NCBI GenBank assembly: GCA_036936605.1
Contig: JAUPFV010000003.1
Coordinates: 108,695,278 to 108,759,277, forward strand
Length of the DNA: 64,000 nt
Direction of reading: 5' to 3'
DNA from: Limnanthes douglasii subsp. nivea
Taxonomy: Eukaryota > Streptophyta > Magnoliopsida > Brassicales > Limnanthaceae
Shown: in pieces, positions 9,601 to 18,240 of the stretch
How positions within the stretch are numbered: position 1 is the first letter of the stretch
Layout: every line of letters begins with the position of its first letter
Translations under genes and position numbers: made by a program
Notes under the pieces: generated by a model
Told to the model about the DNA's origin: nothing
Database searches by the model: none
What the model saw: only the letters and a program-made list of their open reading frames with translations

Positions 9601-10924
9601 TTGGCTGAAGGAAAAAGTGTCAAGATAGGATCCAAGATGACAGTGGAATTAAAGGGTAAAATGTTAAAATTCTTGAAAGACCATCAGTATGTTTTTGCTT
9701 GGTGCAATGCTGATGTTACCAGAGTATCAGCAGATATCATATCACACCAACTGTCCATCCGAAGGGACATAGCACCTGTGATACAAAAGAGAAGAGCTTT
9801 TTCTAAGGAAAAGGTTGATGTCATAGTTCAAGAGGTCGACCGGCTTACTAAAATGGGCACATAAAGGAGCCTTAATACCCTTTATGGACAGCCAATCCGG
9901 TAATGGTAAAAAAGAAAAATGGCAAATTGCGTATGTGTATCGATTTTACAGATCTCAACAGAGTTTGCCCAAAGGATTTGTACCCGGTCCCCCGGATTGA
10001 TCAGTTGGTGGATTCCACATGTGGAAACAAGCTGCTATCTTTTATGGATGCTTTTTCCAAGTATAATCAAATTCAAGTGGATCTGAAGGATCAGGAACAG
10101 ACTACGTTTGTTACTGATAGGGGCCTTCATTGTTACAAGGTGATGCCATTTGGATTAAAAATGTTGGGGCTACTTATCAAAGGTTGGCAAACAAGGATTT
10201 TGCTGATCAAATTGGAAGAAACATGGAAGTTTACATTGAAGACACGATGGTGAAAAGTGTGGACGAAGAACTACACTTGGCAGATCTCCAAGAAACTTTT
10301 GCTAACTTAGTGAAAGTAAATTTGAAATTAAACCCAGAGAAGTGTGTGTTTGGACTGCAGTCCGGGAAATTTCTTGGGTATGTAATAAGTGAGCAAGGGA
10401 TACATCTTGATCCGGACCAGCTTAATTCTTTACTGCAAATGGAGCCTCCTCGGAATGTTAAAAAAGTACAACGATTGACTGGGAGGTTGGCTGCATTAAA
10501 TCGATTCATTTCAAGGTCTTCGGACAGGTGTGCCCCGTTTTTTCAAACTTCGAAAGGTGCAAAGGAATTTGATTGGTCCTCACAGTGTGATGAGGCCTTC
10601 GATGAAATAAAAAAACATTTGTCCTCCCCCAAGACTTTATTTAAACCCGTTGATGAAGAGACTCTTTTCATATACTTGGCAGTCTCTAGTTGTGCCATAA
10701 GTGCAGTATTGGTTAGGGAGGTAGATAATTATCCCCGTCCGGTGTATTACATTAGCAAGAGTTTGATTGATGCAGAAAAATGCTATTTGAAGCTTGAAAA
10801 ATTAGCGCTAGCCCTGGTGATTGCTGCGAGGAAGATGAGACCTTATTTTCAGGCTCATCCCATTATTGTCCGGATGTCTTTTCCCTTGAAAAAACGTTCT
10901 CCAAAAGGCAGACATTTCAAGTAG
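9601..10924 (+). pseudogene. pol: E2 reverse transcriptase
   Basis: The segment holds all RT blocks but in three frames: 9601-9855, 9903-10165 and 10166-10924. One-base deletions lie at about 9855 (GGGG to GGG) and at about 10160 (an A lost from a run), and one A is inserted at about 10893. The motifs CIDFTDLNRVCP, FVTDRGLHCYKVMPFG and KCVFGLQSGKFLGYVISE are clear. The active site reads YIED (10232-10243) instead of YxDD, a change shared with E3. Both the frameshifts and the catalytic change make this copy inactive. Confidence 0.87.
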
Positions 10925-10925
10925 A

Positions 10926-11430
10926 ATGACTAAGTGGCCAGTGGAATTGGGAGACTACGATATTGATTTTTCCCCTCAGACAGCAGTCAAAGCCCAAGCG
11001 GTGGCTGATTTTTTAGTTGAATTTCACTCAGATAGGGATACTAAGCAAAAAACTGGTGTGAAAGACAAAAAATTATGGGTCATCCGGACTGATGGTGGAT
11101 CAAGTACCATGGGATGTGGTGCTGGGGTATATTTGACCTCTCCGTACGGTGACAGAATGTACCAAGCTATATGTTTTGCTTTCACGGCTTCTAACAATGA
11201 GTCTGAATATGAAGCTACTATAGCTGGTTTGAAATTAGCTCTAATTTGTATAGCCAAAAGGGTCAAGTTAATGAGCGATTCTCAGCTTCTTATCCATCAT
11301 GCACAAGGTCAATCCGAAGCCAAAAAGGAGCAGCTGGTTAAATACTTACTTCTTCTCAAAGAAGTGGCACTTAATTTCAAGACCATCATCTATGAACACA
11401 TACCCCGAACATAAAATATACTGGCAGACT
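10926..11430 (+). pseudogene. pol: E2 RNase H
   Basis: The frame 10926-11414 holds TDGGSSTMGCGAG, NNESEYEA and SDSQLL, the acidic motifs of the Tat-type RNase H. It ends at TAA 11412-11414, inside HIPRT, where E1 reads on with Ala-Lys-Asn. The same stop is present in E3 (18223-18225). The last conserved motif (LADSL) lies after the stop in the same frame. Confidence 0.85.
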
Positions 11431-11432
11431 CC

Positions 11433-12506
11433 TTGGAAACCATAGCCTATACTGAGTCCTACCCTTGGATTCATGTGCTGGAGTGCCCATCCATTCAAAT
11501 CAATCCGGATAAGGGAGAAGAAAGTTTCAATATACAGATAAAACAGCCTCAAGATTGGAGATTTCCTCTCCTTCAATATCTCTCTGATGGCATCTTGCCT
11601 CCGGAAAAATCAATAGCAATAAAAGTAAAGTACAAGGCTCGTGGTTTTGGCATCCTAAGAGATATTCTTTATAAGAAGTCTTATAGTAAACCCCTCTTAC
11701 GATGTTTGGGGGTTGACGAGTCTCAAATAGTGCTCTCCGAGTTACATAATGGCGAGGGATCAACTCACTGTGGATTCAGGGCTCTAACAAGAAGAGTGTT
11801 GTTAGCTGGGTACTATTGGCCCTCCATAATGCAAGATCCTAGGGAGTTGGTAAAAAGGTGTGACCCATGCCAGAGATATAGCAATGAAATTCATATCCCA
11901 GCCATCCCTTTAGAGTCGGTTTCTGAGCCAATACATTTTGCTCGATGAGGGTTGGATCTAGTGGGACCTTTACCCATGGCATCTAGGGGGCACATAACTA
12001 TAATCTTTGCTATTGATTACTTTTCGAAGTGGATCGAAGAAGCTCCATTGGCAGGTACGACATCAAAAGCTGTTATAAATTCATTTTATCCAATATCTGT
12101 TGCAGATTTGGAATTCCACAAAAGATAACAACAGACAATGGGCCACAGTTCGACAACAAAGAAATGGAGAGTTTCTATGCCTCTAGAGGTATACAACATT
12201 GCTTCTATTCTCCTTTCCACCCACAAGAAAATGTTCAGGTCAAAGTGGCCAACAGGACAATAATGTCCGGTCTAAAGAAGAATTCAGAAGGGGCTGCTGG
12301 AAAATGGCCTAGTTATTTGCAAGAAGTTTTGTGGGCTTACCGGACCACTCCCGGGGCTGCAACACAAGAGTCTCCCTTTGCCTTAGTATATGGGATCGAT
12401 GCCATAGCTCCCATAGAAGCTACTCTCCCTTCATTTCGAGTTCATAATTTTTGTGAACACGCTAACGAGGTGGCAATCAGAGGCCAGCTTGACTTCATAG
12501 AAGAAA
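11433..12506 (+). pseudogene. pol: E2 integrase, truncated by a deletion
   Basis: The zinc-binding segment (about 11740-11880, CDPCQRYSNEI) and catalytic core are present. TGA stops the frame at 11946-11948, and one A is lost from a run near 12078, so the core continues in another frame. The third catalytic residue is Lys instead of Glu (QVKVANRT, codon 12242-12244), as in E3. Similarity to E3 ends at 12506 and resumes at 12514 inside the antisense gene, so about 1.2 kb is missing. The junction contains GAAACAGAAAAAG, which also occurs about 60 bases downstream. Confidence 0.86.
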
Positions 12507-12513
12507 CAGAAAA

Positions 12514-14804
12514 AGCACTGGCTGGACATTGCTCAGAATGGAGTGAGCAATGACATCCTTGCACTTGAAACAGAAAAAGACTTACCGTTGAATATGACGG
12601 TGTTCGAAGAACTTGGAGTGACGTAGGGCCCAGCAAAATCGTCTTTTGGGGAGGTTTTCAAAATAAAGACCAATCCCCTCAAGCCCGGTGATGTCGACAC
12701 CATCAATACTGATATCCCCTCCTCCAACCTCATCGGTTCGAAAGTCACCAGGGATCTATTCTGCTCTCGTAGGATCAGTAGGGTCAACGAGAGGTAGTGG
12801 CTCCGGATCCCGGAGAGAAACCTCATCTCCTTTGGAAGTTTTCTTTCTCTTGGCGTCCCGGCCTCCACCTTCTGCTCCCTGTTTTCTGTCCTTTTGGAGG
12901 ACCTTTCGGGGTTTCGAAGACCCAGCAGCTTCCTTGGTGCTCTCGTGTTCCACCACCTGTAGTAAGGCATCATCGATTTTCCCTTGACCTTGTCCCTCGG
13001 GATTTGTTGGGACAACTTCCTCCACCTCAGTAAGATTGGCCTCTGCCACACCTCGCCCGGCCTTAGCCTTTTTTCCCTTCATCTTGCTTGGGGCTTTAGC
13101 TCTGCCCGGCAAGATCAGTTTTCCATCTTTTCCCTCCGTCTTCCGGAGGATCACTCCCGGAGGGGGTGGAGTAGTTAATTCCTCCCAAGACAGATCCCTC
13201 TGGTCCGTTGTATTCCACAGATAAGATCTGGCTAAGTTGCCTCCGGTAAAGCAGTTGTGGAAGCGGTTTGCCTATTTTTCAGCTGTCCAAGCATTCAGCT
13301 TGGCACAAGTAGTCTGCCCGGCCTCTAGGTAATCGTTGAAATCCTTGGGCAGCACTACCAAAAAGCAAAAGGAAAAACAGTTAGATAAAAAAAAATTGAA
13401 AGTAGAAATATCTGGTGAGATTATTACCATCACTTCGCCCTCTGCTGGTGAGCATTCTTGGGTTGACACCAACTTTAATTTTCTTTCCATTCTCCCAAGC
13501 ACCGCTGACGAACAGAAATTGAGTCTTCCAGCCTTTCTATGACTCAAGTAAGTCATCCACCACCTTATAATTGTCACCCATGTTGAAGTGATAGAAAGGG
13601 ATGACATGATGTCGGCAGAGGCTTGCCACAGCAGCAAATTGCTCCATCAGAAGAGGAATCCGGAGAGCCTTGAGGCCATAATACATGCCATAACGGTGAA
13701 CCATGCATTAGGACTTAACTTGCTTGGGCAAAGCTTAATTAGATGGAAATATCTGACTATTTCTGGATCCAAGGGAAACCTAAGTCCCCATTTGAATAGC
13801 ACGGTATAGAAGACAATCTCGTTAACCTTACAATCCATGGGCGTCTCTGAATCGATTGGGATCATTACTTTGACATTCTCTGGAATACCCCACTTTGTCC
13901 TTATCCGGCCAAGTTCAGTTGTGTGAATGAAAGCGTACTTGATTTTCTGCATGGCCAGCAAGTATTTAACGTTTACTTTGTGAAAACAAGGCCCCACATT
14001 TCCCACAAGGCACTCCGGCAGGTCCGGGTGCTTTAAACATACTTTTTCATTACCTTTGCTCTTCCTAGCCATGGCAGTTTCACTTGTTTGCCCTGATACG
14101 TCAGTCTCGAAAGGGGCTTCTTCAATACTATCCTCCATTATATCCTCCATTACCATGGAGGGGTTGCCAGCTGTCTTAGGAAGAGAGGGGCTGGTGATTG
14201 GCCCAGTAGGCCCTTCGGATTTTTGAGCATCCTTTCCCTCTTGGGGTCTAGAGTCCAGGTGGGGCTCGGACCCGGAGGTCTCTTTTCGAAGACTTGAGCT
14301 AGTTGCCTCCGGTCCGGACGGCTTGTCCTTGGAAGTTTTGATGGGTGCTTCTGACCCTGTGGTTTTACTTTTTGCCCCGGTTTTCGAAGGCGTGGATTTT
14401 GGTTTAGGTTGTGTGCCAGCAGCCTGCCCTTTAACCAGACGAACCTTTCGTCTATCCACCAGCTTCTTCAAGGAGATATCAACATCTGACCCCATGGCAA
14501 TAAATGGGGAAGGTTTCTTGAAATTTGTGACTTCCTGCCCTGGTTCAACAACAGGCTCTGACTCCTGGACCGATGAGCCTGAAACTATTGGTGAAATGTT
14601 GGACTGGAACAACCTCCTAGGTTTAGCACTCTTAGTTGAAGAAGAACCCCGGTCAGGCTTTGAGCTTGGTGTGTCTGGTTTATTAACAGGGGAAACAGGG
14701 AGGCCTGCAGCGATGCGTCTTTCTCGTTCAACCTTTTGAGCCTTTTCCAACTTTGACAAATTAAGCCACCCACCTTTTACCAAAGCGTTTCTTGCTGTGT
14801 CCAT
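12514..14804 (-). pseudogene. E2 antisense gene, lacking its coiled-coil end
   Basis: It is read on the minus strand from the ATG at 14804. Exon 1 is open for about 385 codons to 13647 and shows the same layout as E1: a conserved start ARNALVKGGWLNLSKLEKAQ, a Ser/Pro-rich linker, and the PF04195-like domain with WGIPENVKVMIPID and LRFPLDPEIVRYF. A one-base deletion shared with E3 breaks the frame near 13655. An intron of 73 nt (13355-13427) has GT-AG ends. Exon 2 begins VLPKDFNDYLEAGQTTC and carries a Lys-rich segment, the stop shared with E3 (12755-12757) and the shared one-base deletion near 12570. The 3' end, with coiled coil and basic tail, is removed by the deletion at 12507-12513. Confidence 0.78.
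13355..13427 (-). other. Intron of the E2 antisense gene (73 nt)
   Basis: On the minus strand: donor GTAATAATC and acceptor TTTTTGGTAG. Joining 13428 to 13354 keeps one frame (phase 1), passing from the LTSRGRSD segment into LPKDFND. Exon-exon continuity is supported by the spliced frames in E3 and E4. Confidence 0.65.
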
Positions 14805-14866
14805 AAACTCACACAAAAAGAAAGGTTTTTTAAGATAATGAAAGATAATAAAATAGTGAAAGGTGA

Positions 14867-14881
14867 ACTGATTTATACTAA
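14867..14881 (-). promoter_or_regulatory. TATA box of the E2 antisense gene
   Basis: The minus strand reads TAGTATAAATCAG about 70 bases upstream of the aORF ATG, conserved in E3 and, in diverged form, in E1. Confidence 0.45.
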
Positions 14882-15041
14882 TTAGGAAGTTGATGCTTCG
14901 ATACCTAGGAGGATTCGAACGGGTGGGTGCAATGATTAAAGGCGGCGCTGATGTCATTTGCATTAAATGAAGAAGTTACTTTTTGAAGCAACTGGGAGCG
15001 TCATTCTAGGAGAAAAACGGCTGGTGTGGCGAATCAGAGAA

Positions 15042-15053
15042 GGACACGTGTCC
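15042..15053. promoter_or_regulatory. 12-bp palindrome with G-box core, E2
   Basis: GGACACGTGTCC is a perfect palindrome around CACGTG, upstream of the aORF TATA box. The identical site is at 23063-23074 in E3. Confidence 0.45.
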
Positions 15054-15128
15054 TACGATCTCTGGTAAAACTGCTCAGCTTCTAAGGGTTTCAGTCTGTC
15101 CGGATAAAGTCATTACACATTCCCGAGA

Positions 15129-15138
15129 TGTCCGGACA
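15129..15138. promoter_or_regulatory. TGTCCGGACA palindrome, E2 3' region
   Basis: A perfect 10-bp palindrome contains the CCGGACA motif that is repeated in the LTRs. A half site TGTCCGGA lies 32 bases upstream (15097). The same pair is in E3 (23118 and 23150). Confidence 0.3.
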
Positions 15139-15214
15139 AAATTATGATTATACTTGAGCTATTTTTTAGGTCTTGTCAAAGGCCGTCGAACACAACCTAA
15201 AAAATGGGCTACTG

Positions 15215-15287
15215 GGGAGTTGTTTTGATTAATAAAATTAGGGTTTTTATCCCTCTTTTAGTTTCTCTTGTGTTTCACTCTGAATCA
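15215..15287 (+). repeat. Tail of a chromovirus LTR
   Basis: A T-rich segment containing ATTAGGGTTTTTATCCCTC ends in GAATCA, three bases before a primer binding site, as expected of the end of a 5' LTR. Only about 73 bases are present. Confidence 0.55.
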
Positions 15288-15290
15288 TAG

Positions 15291-15306
15291 TGGTATCAGA
15301 CACAGG
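15291..15306 (+). other. tRNA-iMet-type primer binding site
   Basis: TGGTATCAGACACAGG matches the plant initiator tRNA-Met primer site (TGGTATCAGAGC...) over its first ten bases. This type is usual for chromoviruses and copia elements and differs from the E2 site at 7497. Confidence 0.75.
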
Positions 15307-15318
15307 CAGTCCTGCGAG

Positions 15319-16929
15319 ATGGTGCGAGGAAGAACCAGCGTTCGCGGTGGCGCTGCAGTGATTAGAGATACAAGTGATTTCGGTGATCGTGAAGTTGCTG
15401 ACCTACACCGTCAGGTGGCTGATCTTACCCGTCAGATGGCTGATCTTAACGCCAGGCAACAAGGCACGGAGGTTGAAGGTATCGATAACCCTTTTGGGGA
15501 GGGGTTCGAACAGAATACTTATCACGGCCGCCGCTGGGAGCTTGGATTTAAGGTAGACATTCCGGACTTTGATGGTAGCCTTAAGGCAGAGGCGCTTGTT
15601 GATTGGTTATCCCAGATTGAGGAAGTGCTAGACTGCAAGGAAGTTCCTGAGGAGAGAAGGGTCGCGTTGGTCACCATCCACCTGCGCGGCAGGGCACATG
15701 CTTGGTGGCAGCAAGTGAAGAAGAACCGTGAGCGTGAAGGCAAGGATAAAGTCCGCAGTTGGGAGAAGTTCAAAAAACAAATCCGCAAGGCTTTCCTACC
15801 TTACAACTTCGAGCGGGAACTATTCCAGCGACTCCAGAATCTTTGTCAAGGACCACGATCTGTGGACGAGTATACAAAAGAATTCTATCAGATGCTGGCT
15901 CATACAGATGTGAACGAGTCGTCGCATCAGCGGGTATCGCGCTATATTGGTGGGTTGCGTCTTCAGCTTCAAGATGTGTTGAACATGTTAGACTCGTGCT
16001 CTGATTCCGAAGCCCATCGGCGTGCCCTCCAGGCAGAAAAACAGTTAGCTTGCCGGACCCAGATTGGCGTACGGATTGGTGCTCCTTCACGGACTTTGGC
16101 GTCCAAACCAGTTCCACGTCTAACCGTTCCCATTGTTCCCATTGGTGCGACCAACCGTTATACTGGTAAGTTACGTTGCTTTGACTGTGGAGAATTAGGG
16201 CATCGTCAGATAGAATGTCCGAATGCTGCGGGTGCTATGGGTTTTTTTTCTCACGAGGCATTTGAACCGGCCCCCATTGTTCCTGATGGTCTCCCAAAGT
16301 TTGATACATATGATGATGATATGGCGGAGGTTGTGATAGTTGATGTGTTTGCAGATGTGTTTCGCGTTGCTAGCCCTGTTGTGACTAATGTGTTTGCAGA
16401 TGTGTTTCCTATTGCTAGCCTTGTTAGGACTGATGTGTTTGCAGAGGTTTTTCCTATTGCTAGCCATGTTGGGACTGATGTGTTTGCAGATGTGTTTGCT
16501 GTTGCTAGCCCTGTTGGGACTGATGTGTTTGCAGATGTGCTTTCTATTGTTAGCCCTGTTGGGACTGATGTGTTTCCCGTTGCTAGCCCTGTTGTGACTA
16601 ATATGTTTGCAGATGTGTTTCCTATTGCTAGCCCTGTTGGGACTGATGTGTTTGCAGAGGTGTTTCCTATTGCTAGCCATGTTGGGACTGATGTGTTTGC
16701 AGATGTGTTTCCCGTTGCTAGCCCTGTTGGGACTGATGTGTTTGCAGATGTGTTTCCCATTGCTAGCTTTGTTGTGACTGATGTGTTTGCCGATGTGTTT
16801 CCTATTGCTAGCCCTGTTAGGACTGATGTGTTTACAGATGTGTTTCCTGTTTCTGATCGTGACACCAGGTTTGTGAGTCATTTCTGGCGCAGTTTATGGC
16901 GCATGGTGAATATGCAGCTCAGAAGATAA
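15319..16929 (+). CDS. gag: Open chromovirus Gag frame with zinc knuckle, minisatellite-encoded repeat and IN remnant
   Basis: I chose the ATG at 15319 (MVRGRTSVRGG), the first good start after the primer site, rather than the frame's first ATG at 15268, which lies inside the LTR end/primer region. The protein would have 536 residues. Order: a heptad-like segment (HRQVADLTRQMADLNAR); a retrotransposon Gag domain (DIPDFDG to ALQAEKQLA); a CCHC zinc knuckle (CFDCGELGHRQIEC, 16177-16218); about 11.5 copies of a 15-residue unit of the type DVFADVFPIASPVGT (16342-16854); and a tail containing SDRDTRFVSHFWRSL, which resembles the chromovirus integrase core around its second Asp. The Gag part has no stop or frameshift, unlike all its neighbours. 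The frame ends at TAA just before E3 RT. Confidence 0.75.
   Translation: MVRGRTSVRGGAAVIRDTSDFGDREVADLHRQVADLTRQMADLNARQQGTEVEGIDNPFGEGFEQNTYHGRRWELGFKVDIPDFDGSLKAEALVDWLSQIEEVLDCKEVPEERRVALVTIHLRGRAHAWWQQVKKNREREGKDKVRSWEKFKKQIRKAFLPYNFERELFQRLQNLCQGPRSVDEYTKEFYQMLAHTDVNESSHQRVSRYIGGLRLQLQDVLNMLDSCSDSEAHRRALQAEKQLACRTQIGVRIGAPSRTLASKPVPRLTVPIVPIGATNRYTGKLRCFDCGELGHRQIECPNAAGAMGFFSHEAFEPAPIVPDGLPKFDTYDDDMAEVVIVDVFADVFRVASPVVTNVFADVFPIASLVRTDVFAEVFPIASHVGTDVFADVFAVASPVGTDVFADVLSIVSPVGTDVFPVASPVVTNMFADVFPIASPVGTDVFAEVFPIASHVGTDVFADVFPVASPVGTDVFADVFPIASFVVTDVFADVFPIASPVRTDVFTDVFPVSDRDTRFVSHFWRSLWRMVNMQLRR
16342..16854 (+). repeat. 45-bp coding minisatellite, about 11.5 units
   Basis: Unit: GATGTGTTTGCAGATGTGTT followed by TCCTATTGCTAGCCCTGTTG and GGACT. 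Starts: 16342, 16387, 16432, 16477, 16522, 16567 (33 bp, lacking 12), 16600, 16645, 16690, 16735, 16780 and 16825 (partial). All lengths are multiples of three, so the frame is kept, and the other frames also stay open, producing spurious ORFs on the opposite strand. Units 1-4 and 6-9 share marker variants (GTGACTAAT, GCAGAGG, AGCCATGTT), showing a block duplication. Confidence 0.9.
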
Positions 16930-17456
16930 CGTATGTGCATCGATTTTACAGATCTCAAAAGAGCTTGCCCAAAGGATTTGTACCCGGTCCCCTGGATTGA
17001 TCAGTTGGTGGATTCCACATCTGGAAACAAGCTGCTATCTCTTATGGATGTTTTTTCCGGGTATAATCAAATTCAAGTGGATCCGAAGGATCAGGAACAG
17101 ACTTCGTTTGTTACTGATAGGGGCCTTCATTGTTACAAGGTGATGCCATTTGGGTTAAAAAATGTTGGGGCTACTTATCAAAGGTTGGCAAACAAGGATT
17201 TTGCTGATCAAATTGGAAGAAACATGGAAGTTTACATTGAAGACACGATGGTGAAAAGTGTGGACGAAGAACTACACTTGGCAGATCTCCAAGAAACTTG
17301 GCAGATCTCGAAGAACTACATTTCAAGGTCTTCGGACAGGTGTGCCCCGTTTTTTCAAACTTCGAAAGGTGCAAAGGACTTTGATTGGTCCTTACAGTGT
17401 GATGAGGCCTTCGATGAAATAAAAAAGCATTTGTCCTCCCCCAAGACTTTGTTTTA
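16930..17456 (+). pseudogene. pol: E3 reverse transcriptase with in-frame 63-codon deletion
   Basis: RT runs from MCIDFTDLKRACP through FVTDRGLHCYKVMPFGLKN and the active site YIED (17233-17244) to the connection segment. Compared with E2, 208 bases (10299-10506) are replaced by 19 bases (17300-17318). The net loss is 189 bases, so the frame continues. The filler is built from copies of the sequence just upstream. The frame ends at TAA 17455-17457, where E2 has an ordinary codon (TTTAAA). Confidence 0.85.
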
Positions 17457-17457
17457 A

Positions 17458-18240
17458 CCCGTTGATGAAGAGACTCTTTCCATATACTTGGCAGTCTCTA
17501 GTTGTGCCATAAGTGCAGTATTGGTTAGGGAGGTAGATAATTATCCCCGTCCGGTGTATTACATTAGCAAGAGTTTGATTGATGCAGAAAAATGCTATTT
17601 GAAGCTTGAAAAATTAGCGCTAGCCCTGGTGATTGCTGCGAGGAAGATGAGACCTTATTTTCAGGCTCATCCCATTATTGTTCGGATGTCTTTTCCCTTG
17701 AAAAACGTTCTCCAAAAGGCAGACATTTCAAGTAGAATGACTAAGTGGCCAGTGGAATTGGGAGACTACGATATTGATTTTTCCCCTCGGACAGCAGTCA
17801 AAGCCCAAGCGGTGGCAGATTTTTTAGTTGAATTTCACTCAGATAGGGATACTAAGCAAAAAACTGGTGTGAAAGACAAAAAAGTCTGGGTCATCCGGAT
17901 TGATGGTGGATCAAGTACCATGGGATGTGGTGCTGGGGTATATTTGACCTCTCCGTACGGTGACAGAATGTACCAAGCTATATGTTTTGCTTTCACGGCT
18001 TCTAACAATGAGTCCGAATATGAAGCTGCTATAGCTGGTTTGAAATTAGCTCTAATTGGTGGAGCCAAAAGGGTCAAGTTAATGAGCGATTCTCAGCTTC
18101 TTATCCATCATGCACAAGGTCAATCCGAAGCCAAAAAGGAGCAGCTGGTTAAATACTTACTTCTTCTCAAAGAAGTGGCACTTAATTTCAAGACCATCAT
18201 CTATGAACACATACCCCGAACATAAAATATATTGGCAGAC
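17458..18240 (+). pseudogene. pol: E3 RT connection and RNase H
   Basis: The frame from 17488 to 18225 holds ISAVLVREVDNYPRPVYYISKSL, then the RNase H with GGSSTMGCGAG (preceded by Ile-Asp, codons for RIDGGSS), NNESEYEA and SDSQLL. It ends at the TAA shared with E2. Here the frame of the connection region is intact, unlike E1 and E2. Confidence 0.85.

Larger units (their letters stand above)
7136..15214 (+). mobile_element. E2: Tat-lineage Ty3/gypsy element, middle copy of the array
   Basis: It consists of a 5' LTR lacking 17 bases (7136-7493), a primer site, gag, protease, RT, RNase H, most of integrase, an antisense gene and a polypurine tract (15200-15212). No LTR follows; the sequence switches at about 15215 to a chromovirus fragment. 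About 1.2 kb (the integrase C-terminus and the 3' part of the antisense gene) is deleted at 12507-12513, and the core of gag is deleted near 8000. From 9930 on it is nearly identical by eye to E3 and shares its inactivating mutations. Confidence 0.88.
15215..16929 (+). mobile_element. Chromovirus-derived fragment (LTR tail, PBS, gag, minisatellite, IN remnant)
   Basis: It lies exactly where the LTR between E2 and E3 and the 5' part of E3 should be. It begins two or three bases after the expected LTR start (TG at 15213) and ends at 16929, after which E3 RT starts at the codons for MCIDFTDLK. Contents in order: an LTR tail, a tRNA-iMet-type primer site, a complete-looking Gag frame, a 45-bp minisatellite and a short integrase remnant. 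A normal chromovirus would have protease, RT and RNase H between Gag and integrase; these are absent. Composition is more GC-rich than the flanks. Confidence 0.8.

Noticed and set aside
14323..14739. Plus-strand frames opposite the antisense genes (also 3621-3971, 4128-4463, 22359-22760)
   Set aside because: They lie opposite conserved aORF exons. Their apparent conservation follows from the minus-strand gene.
16342..16854. Possible CRISPR-like array
   Set aside because: Units are adjacent and similar along their whole length, without unique spacers, and they lie inside a coding frame.
16195..16881. Two long minus-strand open frames rich in Asn, Ser and Lys repeats
   Set aside because: They are shadows of the 45-bp minisatellite. 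Because units are multiples of three, several frames stay open. There is no start context or family feature, and the plus frame continues a real Gag.
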